Assembly (NCBI RefSeq): GCF_003116095.1
Contig: NZ_LGRA01000021.1
Location: 915,719 to 979,718, forward strand
Reading direction: 5' to 3'
Length of the DNA stretch: 64,000 nt
DNA from: Azospirillum sp. TSO35-2
GTDB lineage: Bacteria; Pseudomonadota; Alphaproteobacteria; Azospirillales; Azospirillaceae
In this document: positions 24,097 to 33,026 of the stretch, in pieces
How the letters are laid out: each line of letters starts with the position of its first letter
Numbering within the stretch: the first letter of the stretch is position 1
Made by a program: the position numbers and the translations under genes
The notes under the pieces: model-generated
Database searches by the model: none
Told to the model about the DNA's origin: nothing
What the model saw: only the letters and a program-made list of their open reading frames with translations

Positions 24097-24978
24097 ATGC
24101 GCCAGTTCAACGAATCCAGCATCACCGACGCGGTGCTCGCCCGTTTCGCCGCGTGCGACGATCCGCGGTTCAAGACCATCATGACCGCGCTCGTCCGCCA
24201 CATGCACGACTTCGTCCGCGAGGTGGACCTGACGGAGGCGGAGTGGATGGCCGGCATCCAGTTCCTGACGGCGACCGGGCAGACCTGCACCGACAGGCGG
24301 CAGGAATTCATCCTGCTCTCCGACACCCTGGGCGTGTCGATGCTGGTGGATGCGATCAACAACCGCAAGCCCGCGGGTGCGCTGGAGTCGGCGGTGCAGG
24401 GCCCCTATTATTGGGAAGGCGCTCCCGAACGGCCGCTCGGCAGCGATCTGGCCGAGGGGGTCAAGGGTGAGCCGGCCTTCTATTCCGGCCGCGTCCTGAC
24501 ACTCGACGGCGCCCCGGTGGCGGGCGCGCTGCTCGACGTCTGGTCGGGCGACGGCGAGGGAAACTACGACATGCAGTTGCCCGGCCAGACGCAGATGCTG
24601 GCGCGAGGCAAGCTGCGCACCGACGCGGAAGGCCGGTACCGGTTCCGCTCGATCCGGCCGGCCTCCTACCCGGTTCCGACCGACGGCCCGGTCGGCACGA
24701 TGCTGAACCGGATGGGGCGCCATCCCTACCGGCCCGGCCACATCCACATGATCGTCTCCGCGCCCGGCTTCCAGACGGTCACGACGCAGCTGTTCGTGGC
24801 GGGCGACGCGTATCTCGATTCCGACGCGGTGTTCGGCGTCAAGGAGTCGCTGATCATCGATTTCCGCCGGCACGAGCCGGGCATCGCTCCCACGGGAGAG
24901 GCGATGAGCGTCCCCTTCCACACGGTCGAGCATGACTTCGTGCTCTGCCCGGTGATGGAACCGGCCCTGCAGACCTGA
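24097..24978 (+). CDS. intradiol ring-cleavage dioxygenase (hydroxyquinol/catechol 1,2-dioxygenase type)
   Basis: 293 residues. The N-terminal dioxygenase helical domain (residues ~20-95) is followed by the catalytic beta domain. Fe(III) ligands fit Y105 (GPYYWEG), Y191 (ASYPVP), H215 and H217 (RPGHIHM). The enzyme opens a dihydroxylated ring between the two hydroxyls. A maleylacetate reductase in the same cluster suggests hydroxyquinol as substrate, giving maleylacetate (inference). The start has GGGGGAA upstream. It is the first gene of a plus-strand catabolic operon. Confidence 0.92.
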   Translation: MRQFNESSITDAVLARFAACDDPRFKTIMTALVRHMHDFVREVDLTEAEWMAGIQFLTATGQTCTDRRQEFILLSDTLGVSMLVDAINNRKPAGALESAVQGPYYWEGAPERPLGSDLAEGVKGEPAFYSGRVLTLDGAPVAGALLDVWSGDGEGNYDMQLPGQTQMLARGKLRTDAEGRYRFRSIRPASYPVPTDGPVGTMLNRMGRHPYRPGHIHMIVSAPGFQTVTTQLFVAGDAYLDSDAVFGVKESLIIDFRRHEPGIAPTGEAMSVPFHTVEHDFVLCPVMEPALQT

Positions 24979-25063
24979 CCCGCAGGGCCAAGCCGCGAGA
25001 GGGCGGTGGCAACGGCCACGCCCCCCGGCACCCGATCCGCTTCAAAAATCTCGGAGAGTTGCG

Positions 25064-25816
25064 ATGCGCAGCGAGATCTGCCGCAGTGATGCGGACAGCA
25101 TCCGTATCCATGGGCTCGACCTTGTCACCGACATCCTCGGCAAGGTCGACCTCGGCCAGATGGCGTTCCTGGAGATCTGGGGGCGTCTGCCGGATCCACG
25201 GGAGGACGCCGTCTTCAACGCGCTGATCGTCGCCCTGGTCGAGCATGGCCTGACCCCCAGCGTGCTCGCGGCCCGGCTGACCTATCTCGGCGCGCCGGAC
25301 TCGCTCCAGGCCGCGGTGGCCGCGGGGCTCAGCGGCGTCGGCACGGTTTTCGTCGGCAGCATCGAGGGCGCGGCACGCCTGCTTCAGGAGGCCCGGCCGG
25401 CGGACGCCACGGCGGAGCAGCGGCAAGCCCTGGCCCGGGACATCGTGGCGCGCTTCAAGGCCGAAAAGCGGATCATTCCCGGCCTGGGCCATCCGATCCA
25501 CAAGCAGGCTGACCCGCGCACCGCCCGCCTGCTCGCCATCGCGGCGGAGAACGGCTTCCGCGGCGGCCATGTGATGCTGCTGGAGGCTGTGGCGGACGAG
25601 GCCGAGCGGTCGCTCGGGCGTCACCTGCCGATCAACGTTTCCGGCGCCATCGGCGCCATCGCCAGCGAACTGGGCCTCGACTGGCGTGTGAGCCGCGGCA
25701 TCGGGCTGATCGCCCGCACGATCGGGCTGGTCGCCCATCTGCTGGAGGAAATCCGCTCGCCGCTGGCCCGGGACCTCTGGCTGCGCACCGAGCACGAGGC
25801 GCAGGAGCCCGGTTGA
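25064..25816 (+). CDS. citryl-CoA lyase / citrate-synthase-like protein
   Basis: 250 residues, about the C-terminal two-thirds of a citrate synthase and similar in length to citryl-CoA lyase. Conserved landmarks are ALVEHGLTPS (first catalytic His region) and GLGHPIHKQADPR (second His). The usual catalytic Asp segment (NVD-G) reads LPINVSGAIGAI, so Asp appears replaced by Ser. It may cleave or form a CoA thioester C-C bond, perhaps on the product of the CoA ligase next door. The reaction cannot be deduced from the sequence. It ends immediately before the ligase's leader. Confidence 0.75.
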   Translation: MRSEICRSDADSIRIHGLDLVTDILGKVDLGQMAFLEIWGRLPDPREDAVFNALIVALVEHGLTPSVLAARLTYLGAPDSLQAAVAAGLSGVGTVFVGSIEGAARLLQEARPADATAEQRQALARDIVARFKAEKRIIPGLGHPIHKQADPRTARLLAIAAENGFRGGHVMLLEAVADEAERSLGRHLPINVSGAIGAIASELGLDWRVSRGIGLIARTIGLVAHLLEEIRSPLARDLWLRTEHEAQEPG

Positions 25817-25863
25817 CCGTCATCCGGCCTTCCACACCATCCGCTTTTCCAGGGGGCTCCCCC

Positions 25864-27519
25864 ATGCCGACCGCTACGCCGACCGATCTCAAGCCACGCG
25901 ACGTCCTCGCCCTCCATCCGCCGCACCGGGACACGATCCCGACACTGCTGGCCTCCCGCCGCGCCACCGGCCCCGACCGCCCGGCCCTGCTGTTCGAAGG
26001 CCGCACCTGGAGCTACGCCCAGATCGACGACGCGAGCGGCGTGCTGGCGCGTGCCCTGGTGCTGCGCGGCATCCGCAAGGGGGACCGCATCGGGCTCGTC
26101 TCGTCGAACGGCGACGTGGCCCTGCTGATGTTCCTCGCCACGGCGAAGGCCGGCGCCGTCTTCGTGCCGATGAACCCCGGCCTGACCGACGCCGAGCTGT
26201 CCTACATCCTCCGCCACTGCCGCCCGACCGCCGTCGCCTGCCAGACCGCCGACCTGGAGCGGGTCGAGCGCATCACCGGGTCCTTCGACGAGGTTCCCTG
26301 GCTTCTGCCGCTCGACGAGATCGGCGGGGCCGCCGCCGACGTCGCCGGGGTCACGGCACACATCGAGCGCTACGCAGGGCCGAACGGCGCCATCGACCTT
26401 CCGGAACCGCAGCCGGACGACGCCGCCGTGGTCATCTACACCTCGGGCACCACCGGCTTCCCGAAGGGCGTCGTCCACAGCCAGAAGAACTACGTCTGGG
26501 CGGCCGAGGCCTTCGTGGAGCGCATGCACCTCCAGCCGTCCGACCGGCTGCTGACGGTGCTGCCCATCTTCCACATCAACGCCCTGTTCTACTCCTGGGG
26601 CGGCGCGCTGGCGGCCGGCGCGGCGATGATCACGACGTCCCGCTTCAGCGCGTCGCGCCTGTGGCGGCTGGCGGCGGAAACCGGGGCGACGGTGTTCAAC
26701 ATCCTGGCGGCGCTGGGCAACATCCTGGCCAACCGGCCGCGCGGCGAGTTCGACCCCGGTCACCGCATCACCCGAATCTACGGCGGGCCGATCAGCGCGG
26801 AGATGATGCGGGTCTTCCAGCAGGAGTTCCACGTCCCCACCCTGATCGAGGGCTACGGGATGTCGGAGATCCCCGGCGCCTGCAACAACCCGTTCGAAGG
26901 TCCGCACAAGGTCGGCAGCATCGGCCGGCCCGCGCGCCATCCGCGCTTCGACGACCCCTTCGTCGAGCTGCGCATCGTGGACGAGGACGGACGCGACGTG
27001 CCGGTCGGCGACATGGGCGAGCTGCTCGTCAAGACGCCGATCATGGCGCTGCACTATCTCGACGATCCCGAACAGACGCGCGCGGCGATGCAGGACGGCT
27101 GGTTCCGCACCGGCGACTATGTCCGGCGGGACGAGGACGGCTACCATTACTTCGTCGCCCGCAAGCGGGACATCATCCGCCGCCGGGGCGAGAACATCTC
27201 GGGCGCCGAACTCGACCGCATCCTGTCCGAACATCCCGGCATCCTGGAGGCCGCCACCATCGGCGTGCCGTCGGAACTGGGCGAGGAGGAGATCATGGCG
27301 GTGCTGGTCCCCCGCGCCGATCCACCGCCCGCCGAGGCGATCGTCGAGTGGTGCAACGGCCGGATGGCGGCGATGAAGATCCCCCGCTTCGTCGTCTTCG
27401 TGAACGCGCTGCCGCACACCTCCTCCCACCGGGTGGAGAAATACCGCCTCAAGCAGGACCCGTCCCTGCTGGCGCGGGCCTTCGATCGCGAGCGCCGGGC
27501 CTCGGCACCGGTCCATTGA
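25864..27519 (+). CDS. acyl-CoA ligase (ANL superfamily, CaiC-like)
   Basis: 551 residues from ATG 25864 (AGGGGG about 7 nt upstream); an upstream TTG in frame is less likely. Adenylation motifs: YTSGTTGFPKGVVHSQ (P-loop A3), EGYGMSEIPG (A5), FRTGDYVRRDEDG (A7) and RKRDIIRRRGENISGAE (A8, hinge). The C-terminal catalytic lysine region is PHTSSHRVEKYRLKQ. It activates a carboxylic acid to its CoA thioester via an acyl-AMP. The best resemblance is to crotonobetaine/carnitine-CoA ligase-like enzymes, but the substrate here is unknown. Cluster context suggests an organic acid from aromatic breakdown. Confidence 0.9.
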   Translation: MPTATPTDLKPRDVLALHPPHRDTIPTLLASRRATGPDRPALLFEGRTWSYAQIDDASGVLARALVLRGIRKGDRIGLVSSNGDVALLMFLATAKAGAVFVPMNPGLTDAELSYILRHCRPTAVACQTADLERVERITGSFDEVPWLLPLDEIGGAAADVAGVTAHIERYAGPNGAIDLPEPQPDDAAVVIYTSGTTGFPKGVVHSQKNYVWAAEAFVERMHLQPSDRLLTVLPIFHINALFYSWGGALAAGAAMITTSRFSASRLWRLAAETGATVFNILAALGNILANRPRGEFDPGHRITRIYGGPISAEMMRVFQQEFHVPTLIEGYGMSEIPGACNNPFEGPHKVGSIGRPARHPRFDDPFVELRIVDEDGRDVPVGDMGELLVKTPIMALHYLDDPEQTRAAMQDGWFRTGDYVRRDEDGYHYFVARKRDIIRRRGENISGAELDRILSEHPGILEAATIGVPSELGEEEIMAVLVPRADPPPAEAIVEWCNGRMAAMKIPRFVVFVNALPHTSSHRVEKYRLKQDPSLLARAFDRERRASAPVH

Positions 27520-27610
27520 CGCACCGGCGCTGACCGGGGCCGCAACCGGGTGCAGCCCCGCATGCGGCTGGCAGAACACCGAAAACAAAGCATCATCAAG
27601 GAGGAACGCC

Positions 27611-28972
27611 ATGTCGCAAGAGACGCATCCAAATCCGATGGCCGACCGGATGGGTCGGGTCGGGTCGACCGCCGTGGCGCAAACCGCATCGGGATGGGAA
27701 ACCCGCGTCCGCTGGCGGCAGCTGGTCCTGGGCGTCGTCGCGATGATGGCGATCTCCAGCCCGCAATATGTCTGGGCGCTGTTCGTCCAGCCGATGCTGA
27801 GCCGCTTCGACGTGTCCCTGTCGGCGCTTCAGGTGACCATCGCCCTGTTCAGCATCTTCCAGTGCGGCTTCGGCCCGATGCACGGCTATCTGGCCGAACG
27901 GTTCACGCCGCGCCAGTTCGCCACCGTCGGCGGCCTGTTCGTGGCGGCGAGCTGGATGTCGTCGGCCTCCGTGACCAGCCTGCCGGTGCTTTACATCACC
28001 TACGGCGTCTTCAGCGGCATCGGCACCGGCATGATCTACGTCGCCGTCGTCGAACTGATGACGCAATGGTTCCCCGACCGCCGGGGCTTCGCCATCGGCA
28101 TGGTCGCCGGCAGCTACGGCTTCGGCGCGATCGTCACCACCTTTCCGATCGACACCGCCATCAAGGCGATGGGGTATCAGAGCACGCTGCTGGTCTTCGG
28201 CGCGATCCTGGGAGGGATCTGCGTGCTGGCGGCGCAGGGGATGACCCGGCCGCCCGCGGGCTACATGGCCGGTTTCCGGGCTGCGGCCGAGGCGAAGATG
28301 GCGGGACGGCGCAGCCACACCCCGCGGGAGATGCTGCGGACGCCGATCTTCTGGCTGCTGTTCGCGATGATGACGATGGTCGCGACCGGCGGCCTGATGG
28401 TCATCTCGCAGATCGGCGCGTTCGCCAAGGATTTCGGAATCACCAAGGATGTCATGGTGTTCGGCATGGCCGCCCTGCCGCTGGCGCTGACGGTCGACCG
28501 CATCGCCAACGGGCTGACGCGGCCCTTCTTCGGCTGGGTGTCCGACCATCTGGGGCGTGAGAACACCATGGTCGTCGCCTTCGCGCTGGAAGGCCTGTCG
28601 ATCCTGCTGCTGCTGACGTTCGGCAATGATCCGCTGCTGTTCGTGCTGCTCACCGGCGTGGTGTTCTTCGGCTGGGGCGAGATCTACTCGCTGTTCCCGT
28701 CGCTGCTCGGCGACCTGTTCGGTCCGCGGCACGCCGCGAACAATTTCGGCTTCCTGCTGATCGCGACGGCGGTGGGGTCCATCCTGGGCGGGCCGCTGGC
28801 GGCGGTGATCTACGAGCAGACCCAGTCCTGGCCGCTGGTCTTCACCCTGGTCAGCGTCCTTGACTTCTGCACCGCCGGGCTGGCCCTGTGCGTTCTGAAA
28901 CCGATGCGCCGCGGCTGGCTCCTCCGGCAGGACGCCGCCCCGGCGGCGGCCGGCGCGACCGTCCGGCGCTGA
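27611..28972 (+). CDS. OFA-family MFS transporter (oxalate/formate antiporter type)
   Basis: 453 residues, about 12 transmembrane segments. The first membrane helix (VLGVVAMMAISSPQYVWALFVQPM) and GYLAERFTPRQFATVGGL resemble the OFA branch of the major facilitator superfamily, which exchanges small carboxylates. It likely imports the acid or aromatic substrate of the cluster (inference). An excellent RBS (AAGGAGG) precedes ATG 27611. It is co-linear with the CoA ligase (91 nt gap) and the FMN reductase. Confidence 0.93.
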   Translation: MSQETHPNPMADRMGRVGSTAVAQTASGWETRVRWRQLVLGVVAMMAISSPQYVWALFVQPMLSRFDVSLSALQVTIALFSIFQCGFGPMHGYLAERFTPRQFATVGGLFVAASWMSSASVTSLPVLYITYGVFSGIGTGMIYVAVVELMTQWFPDRRGFAIGMVAGSYGFGAIVTTFPIDTAIKAMGYQSTLLVFGAILGGICVLAAQGMTRPPAGYMAGFRAAAEAKMAGRRSHTPREMLRTPIFWLLFAMMTMVATGGLMVISQIGAFAKDFGITKDVMVFGMAALPLALTVDRIANGLTRPFFGWVSDHLGRENTMVVAFALEGLSILLLLTFGNDPLLFVLLTGVVFFGWGEIYSLFPSLLGDLFGPRHAANNFGFLLIATAVGSILGGPLAAVIYEQTQSWPLVFTLVSVLDFCTAGLALCVLKPMRRGWLLRQDAAPAAAGATVRR

Positions 28973-29066
28973 CCCCCTGCCCGTCCGCGGGGCCGGACTG
29001 CGAAACCCGGCCCTGCGGCACCATCTCGGACGAGACCGCAAGACCACACGGGAGGATCACAGCATC

Positions 29067-29612
29067 ATGAACGTCCTGGGAATTTCCGGAAGTCTGCGGC
29101 AGGGGTCCTACAACACGGCGCTGTTGCGCGCGGCGACGGAGTTGGCGCCCGATGGCATGACCATCGAGGAGTTCGACCTCTCGCCGATCCCGTTCTACAA
29201 CGACGATGTGCGGCTCCAAGGCTTTCCGCCGAGCGTCGAGGACCTCCGCACGAAAATCCGGCGGGCCGATGCGCTCCTGTTCGTCACGCCCGAATACAAC
29301 CGGTCCATCCCGGGGGTGCTCAAGAACGCCGTGGACTGGGCTTCGCGGGCGCCCAACCAGCCCTTCGACGACAAGCCGGTCGCCATCATGGGGGCGAGCC
29401 AGAGCATCCTCGGAACCGCGTTCGCCAACCATCACCTGCGCCAGATCCTGGTCTACCTGAACGCCCAGATGCTGAACGGACCCGAGGTCCTGGTCGGTGG
29501 CGCCGCCGCCAGATTCGACGAGCGGGGACGCCTGACCGACGAGGCCACGCGCAACGTCGTCGCCGGCCATCTGTCGGGCCTGAAACGGCTGGCCCTGCGG
29601 CTGAAAGGTTGA
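29067..29612 (+). CDS. NADPH-dependent FMN reductase / quinone reductase (flavodoxin fold)
   Basis: 181 residues. Flavodoxin-like fold with the FMN phosphate loop GISGSLRQGSYNTALL and the second flavin loop FVTPEYNRSIPGVLKNAVDW, as in ChrR/YieF/azoreductase-type enzymes. It reduces free FMN or quinones with NAD(P)H. In this cluster it may supply reduced flavin to a hydroxylase, or reduce a quinone by-product of hydroxyquinol oxidation (inference). No monooxygenase gene is visible in the window. GGAGG precedes ATG 29067. Confidence 0.93.
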   Translation: MNVLGISGSLRQGSYNTALLRAATELAPDGMTIEEFDLSPIPFYNDDVRLQGFPPSVEDLRTKIRRADALLFVTPEYNRSIPGVLKNAVDWASRAPNQPFDDKPVAIMGASQSILGTAFANHHLRQILVYLNAQMLNGPEVLVGGAAARFDERGRLTDEATRNVVAGHLSGLKRLALRLKG

Positions 29613-29678
29613 GAGCGTGCCGGGGAAGGCCGCAGCGACGGGACGGCGTGACGAAACCAGCCTCTTGAGGACCATGAC

Positions 29679-30755
29679 ATGATCCCGTTCGTCTACACCG
29701 GCTCGCCGATGCACGTCGTCTTCGGGTCCGGGACGATAACCCGCCTGGGGTCGGAACTGGAGCGTCTCGGCTGCCGGCGGGCCCTTCTGCTGACCGGCCG
29801 CCGCGACCGCGCGGCCGCCGAGGCCGCCGCGGTCGGCCGGATCGCCGGCGTGTTCGAGGATGCGGCCATGCACACGCCGGTGGATGTGACGGAGCGCGCG
29901 CTGGCGGTCTTGCAGGATCTGCGGGCCGACTGCACGGTCGCCATCGGCGGAGGATCGGCGATCGGGCTGGGGAAAGCCATCGCGCTGCGGACCGACCTTC
30001 CGCAGGTCGTCGTCCCGACCACCTACGCCGGGTCGGAGATGACGCCGATCCTCGGCCAGACGGAGAAGGGGCACAAGACGACGCAGCGCAGCGCGAAGGT
30101 CCTTCCCGAAACGGTGATCTACGACGTGGACCTGACGCTGTCCCTGCCGCCGGCGCTGTCGGTGACCTCGGGCATGAACGCGATGGCCCATGCGGTGGAG
30201 GCGCTGTACGCCCAGGCCAGCAACCCGGTGACGTCGCTGATGGCCGAAGAGGCCATCCGCGCGCTCGGCCGGGCGTTGCCCCGCATCGTCGCGGCGCCGA
30301 CCGACCGCGGGGCCCGCTCGGACGCGCTCTACGGTGCCTGGCTGTGCGGCATCTGCCTCGGCACGGTCGGCATGGCCCTGCACCACAAGCTGTGCCATGC
30401 TCTCGGAGGCACCTTCGGCCTGCCGCACGCGCAGACCCATTCGGTCGTCCTGCCTCATGTGATCGCTTACAACGCACCGGCGGCCCCCGACGCCATGGCC
30501 CGCGTCGCGACCGCGCTCGGAACGCGGGATGCGGCGCGGGGCCTGTTTGATCTGGCCGCAAGGCTGGGCGCACCGTCCGCGCTGAAGGACCTGGGCATGC
30601 CGGAGGACGGCATCGATGAGATCGCCGCGTTGTCCGTGAGGGACCCCTATTGGAACCCGCGCCCCTTCGACCGCGGGGCGATCCGGAACCTCCTCCGCCG
30701 GGCCTGGGCGGGTTTGCCGCCCGACCGGCTGGAAGAGCCATCTCCGGCTCGGTAA
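29679..30755 (+). CDS. maleylacetate reductase (iron-type alcohol dehydrogenase family)
   Basis: 358 residues, as usual for maleylacetate reductases. IGGGSAIGLGKAIAL is the NAD(P)-binding segment; PTTYAGSEMTPI is a family signature. Histidines in GMNAMAHAVEALYA and LHHKLCHALGGTFGLPHAQTH mark the metal/substrate site. It reduces maleylacetate to 3-oxoadipate, the step after hydroxyquinol ring cleavage. It is the last gene of the plus-strand operon. A hairpin overlaps its stop codon and the convergent AraC gene's end. Confidence 0.93.
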   Translation: MIPFVYTGSPMHVVFGSGTITRLGSELERLGCRRALLLTGRRDRAAAEAAAVGRIAGVFEDAAMHTPVDVTERALAVLQDLRADCTVAIGGGSAIGLGKAIALRTDLPQVVVPTTYAGSEMTPILGQTEKGHKTTQRSAKVLPETVIYDVDLTLSLPPALSVTSGMNAMAHAVEALYAQASNPVTSLMAEEAIRALGRALPRIVAAPTDRGARSDALYGAWLCGICLGTVGMALHHKLCHALGGTFGLPHAQTHSVVLPHVIAYNAPAAPDAMARVATALGTRDAARGLFDLAARLGAPSALKDLGMPEDGIDEIAALSVRDPYWNPRPFDRGAIRNLLRRAWAGLPPDRLEEPSPAR

Positions 30756-30777
30756 CCGCGGATCAGTCGTCCGCGGT
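30755..30777. terminator. bidirectional stem-loop between convergent genes
   Basis: ACCGCGGA at 30755-30762 pairs exactly with TCCGCGGT at 30770-30777 around a 7-nt loop. It lies where the maleylacetate reductase and AraC-type genes converge; their stop codons are only about 8 nt apart. No T-run is present. Confidence 0.5.
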
Positions 30778-31662
30778 CGCGGCCATCCACCGGCGCCGGA
30801 TCATCGCGGCATCCCGGGCCGGCGGCGAACCGAAGAAGCGGATGTACTCCCGGCTGAACTGGGACGGGCTGCCGTAGCCGACCTCGAACGCGGTCGCGGA
30901 GGCGCTTCGGCCATTGGCGATCAGGACGCTGCGGGCGTGAAGCAGACGGATGCGCTTTTGGAACTGGAGCGGACTCATGGCGGTCACGGCCTTGAAATGC
31001 CGATGGAACGCCGACACGCTCAAGGCCGCCATGTCGGCGAGCCTGTCGACGCGCATCGGCTCGGCAAAGTGGGTCCTGATCCACTGGATGGCGAGGCGCA
31101 CGCGCGCCAGCGCCGTGTCCGGGAGGGCGATGTCCCGCAGCAGCCAGCCGTGCGGCCCCTGCAGGACGCGGTACAGGATTTCCCGCTCATAGGCCGGGGC
31201 GAGCACCGCGATATCGGCGGGGTGATCCATCAGCCGGAGCATGCGCACCCAGGCGTCGAGCAACTCGGGCGTGACGGACGCCACCGAGAAGCCGCTCGAC
31301 TGCTCGCCGAGCGGCGACGGAGCCGGGGCGTCGGCCAGCATCGCCGCGATGACATCGGGGGCCAGCGTCAGGCTGACGGCGAGATAGGGCCGTCCGGGTC
31401 CACCCTGATGGACCCGGCCGATCGCCGGCAGGTGGGTGGACATGACGAAATAGTCGGCCGGCGTGTAGTGAAGCACGCGGTCGCCGATCGTCATGGTCTT
31501 GCCGCCCTGCAGAATCAGGTTGACCATGGGATCGTAAACCGCGGCAAGCATATGCTCGGGAATGTCTCCCTGCGCCATCGCCACGCGGGGGATGCCGGTT
31601 TCGGTCCGCCGGTTTTCGGCACGGGAAGCGAGATGTCGCAGTTCGGCAAGCTGGGTTTCCAT
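30763..31662 (-). CDS. AraC-family regulator with AraC_N sensor domain
   Basis: 299 residues from ATG 31662 (GGAGCG just upstream); longer upstream frames overlap the divergent SDR and are shadows. The N-terminal half is the AraC_N cupin-like domain (YDPMVNLILQGGKTMTIGDRVLHYTPADYFVMSTHLP). The C-terminal half has two helix-turn-helix motifs (MRVDRLADMAALSVSAFHRHFK; SATAFEVGYGSPSQFSREY). It is divergent from an SDR gene 136 nt away, which it probably regulates; regulator-SDR pairs of this kind are common. Confidence 0.94.
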   Translation of the reverse strand: METQLAELRHLASRAENRRTETGIPRVAMAQGDIPEHMLAAVYDPMVNLILQGGKTMTIGDRVLHYTPADYFVMSTHLPAIGRVHQGGPGRPYLAVSLTLAPDVIAAMLADAPAPSPLGEQSSGFSVASVTPELLDAWVRMLRLMDHPADIAVLAPAYEREILYRVLQGPHGWLLRDIALPDTALARVRLAIQWIRTHFAEPMRVDRLADMAALSVSAFHRHFKAVTAMSPLQFQKRIRLLHARSVLIANGRSASATAFEVGYGSPSQFSREYIRFFGSPPARDAAMIRRRWMAATADD

Positions 31663-31797
31663 CGCTCCATGATGTCCGGTGCCGCCGCCGGCAGCCAGCC
31701 CGAAAGCAGGAATAGGCAAGAACCCGGGAGGAACCGCTCTGTCCGCCGTGACGCCCGGCTGATAGGGAATCGCCATCAGCACGACAGGGGGACACAC

Positions 31798-32541
31798 GTG
31801 AAGATCACGGTCATCACAGGCGGCAGCCGCGGCATCGGCCGAAGCGCGGCGTTGCACTGCGCCCGCCGCGGCATGGGCGTCATCATCACCCACAACACCC
31901 ACCCGGCCGGCGCGGACGAGGTGGTCCGCGGGATCCGGGCGGAGGGCGGCACGGCGGTGAGCCTGAAGCTCGACGTGAGCGACATCGCCTCCTTCCCGGC
32001 GTTCCGAACCGGGGTGGAGCAGGCGCTGCGGTCGATGTCGGATCGGACCAGTTTCGACTGTCTCGTCAACAACGCGGGCCATGGGCTGTTCAACCCGATC
32101 GAAACGGTGACGGAGGAACAGTTCGACGGTCTGCTGAACGTCCATCTGAAAGGACCGTTCTTCCTGACCCAGACGCTGCTGCCGCTGCTCGCGGACGGCG
32201 GCCACATCGTCAACCTGACCAGTGCGACGACGCGCGTCGCCACGGCGGGCGTCGCCCCCTATGCCGCGTTCAAGGGCGGGCTGGAGGTGCTGACCCGGTA
32301 TATGGCCAAGGAGTTCGGCGGCCGGGGCATCCGTGCCAACGCGGTGTCGCCCGGCGCGATCCGCACCGACCTGGGCGGCGGGCTGAGCGACGAATTCGCG
32401 GCGCTGCTCGGCTCGCAGACCGCGCTCGGCCGTGTCGGCGAACCGGACGACGTCGGGCGGGTGATCGCCAGCCTGCTGTCCGACGACAACGCCTGGGTCA
32501 ACGCGCAATCCATCGAAGTCACCGGCGGCTACATCGTCTAG
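31798..32541 (+). CDS. short-chain dehydrogenase/reductase with intact active site
   Basis: 247 residues from GTG 31798 (AGGGGG 6 nt upstream). Rossmann motif TGGSRGIG, NNAG at the fourth strand, catalytic Ser in NLTSATT, and the Tyr/Lys pair PYAAFKGG. The cofactor loop after the second strand (THNTHPAGADEVVRGI) does not clearly decide between NADH and NADPH. It is divergent from the AraC regulator. The carbonyl substrate is unknown. The gene ends at the TAG shared with a tiny minus-strand ORF. Confidence 0.94.
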   Translation: MKITVITGGSRGIGRSAALHCARRGMGVIITHNTHPAGADEVVRGIRAEGGTAVSLKLDVSDIASFPAFRTGVEQALRSMSDRTSFDCLVNNAGHGLFNPIETVTEEQFDGLLNVHLKGPFFLTQTLLPLLADGGHIVNLTSATTRVATAGVAPYAAFKGGLEVLTRYMAKEFGGRGIRANAVSPGAIRTDLGGGLSDEFAALLGSQTALGRVGEPDDVGRVIASLLSDDNAWVNAQSIEVTGGYIV

Positions 32542-32650
32542 CGGCGGCAGCCGGTTTCCAGGCACAGGAACCGGCCGTCCGGAAGAACGGCCGGGCTTGG
32601 GTTCCGATCGTCAGGCTGGCGACGCCGGCCGCGGTGAGGAACGCCTTCAT
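32519..32650 (-). CDS. 43-residue ORF with signal-like N-terminus, possibly frameshifted
   Basis: From ATG 32650, GAGGGG lies about 8 nt upstream. The peptide begins MKAFLTAAGVASLTIGTQA, which looks like a short export signal, then becomes Arg/Ala-rich. In another frame the same DNA ends PDGRFLCLETGCRR then a stop, which reads more like a natural C-terminus. This may be a small secreted protein broken by a frameshift. It overlaps the SDR 3' end. Confidence 0.3.
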   Translation of the reverse strand: MKAFLTAAGVASLTIGTQARPFFRTAGSCAWKPAAAARRCSRR

Positions 32651-32699
32651 GGATAGCACCCCTCGCCGACCGGCCGGCGTCATTATCCCCATCGGGGTG

Positions 32700-33026
32700 T
32701 CAGGGCTCCTTGGGGAGCGCCATTTTGGGAGCGCCGTCCAGTTCCGCAAGGCTCAGGCCGGCGGGCAGACGCAGCAGACCGCGGGCGACGTTGAGGTACT
32801 GCTGGGCCTGGGCGGTGCGGCCCTGGTGCGCCAGGGAACGGGCCATGACGAGGTACTGCCCGGTCTGCAGCATTTCCTCGCGGCCGAACACGCCGGTGTT
32901 CCAGGCCTGCAGAGCGCTCTCGGTTTCGGCAAACTGACTGTCCAGCGAGTTCTCGGCCGCAGCCGAGCCGGCGGCGAGCAGCAGGACGGAGAACAGGGCG
33001 GCGGTGACGCTGTGGTTGGTCGTCAT
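32700..33026 (-). CDS. small exported protein of unknown function
   Basis: 108 residues from ATG 33026. A clear Sec signal peptide (VTAALFSVLLLAAGSAAAEN, cleavage near residue 25) is followed by a helical, Gln-rich mature region of about 84 residues (EMLQTGQYLVMARSLAHQGRTAQAQQYLNVARGLL) with one TPR-like helix pair. The rest of the longer open frame upstream is non-coding. I recognise no named family. It is monocistronic or pairs with the tiny ORF downstream on the same strand. Confidence 0.7.
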   Translation of the reverse strand: MTTNHSVTAALFSVLLLAAGSAAAENSLDSQFAETESALQAWNTGVFGREEMLQTGQYLVMARSLAHQGRTAQAQQYLNVARGLLRLPAGLSLAELDGAPKMALPKEP

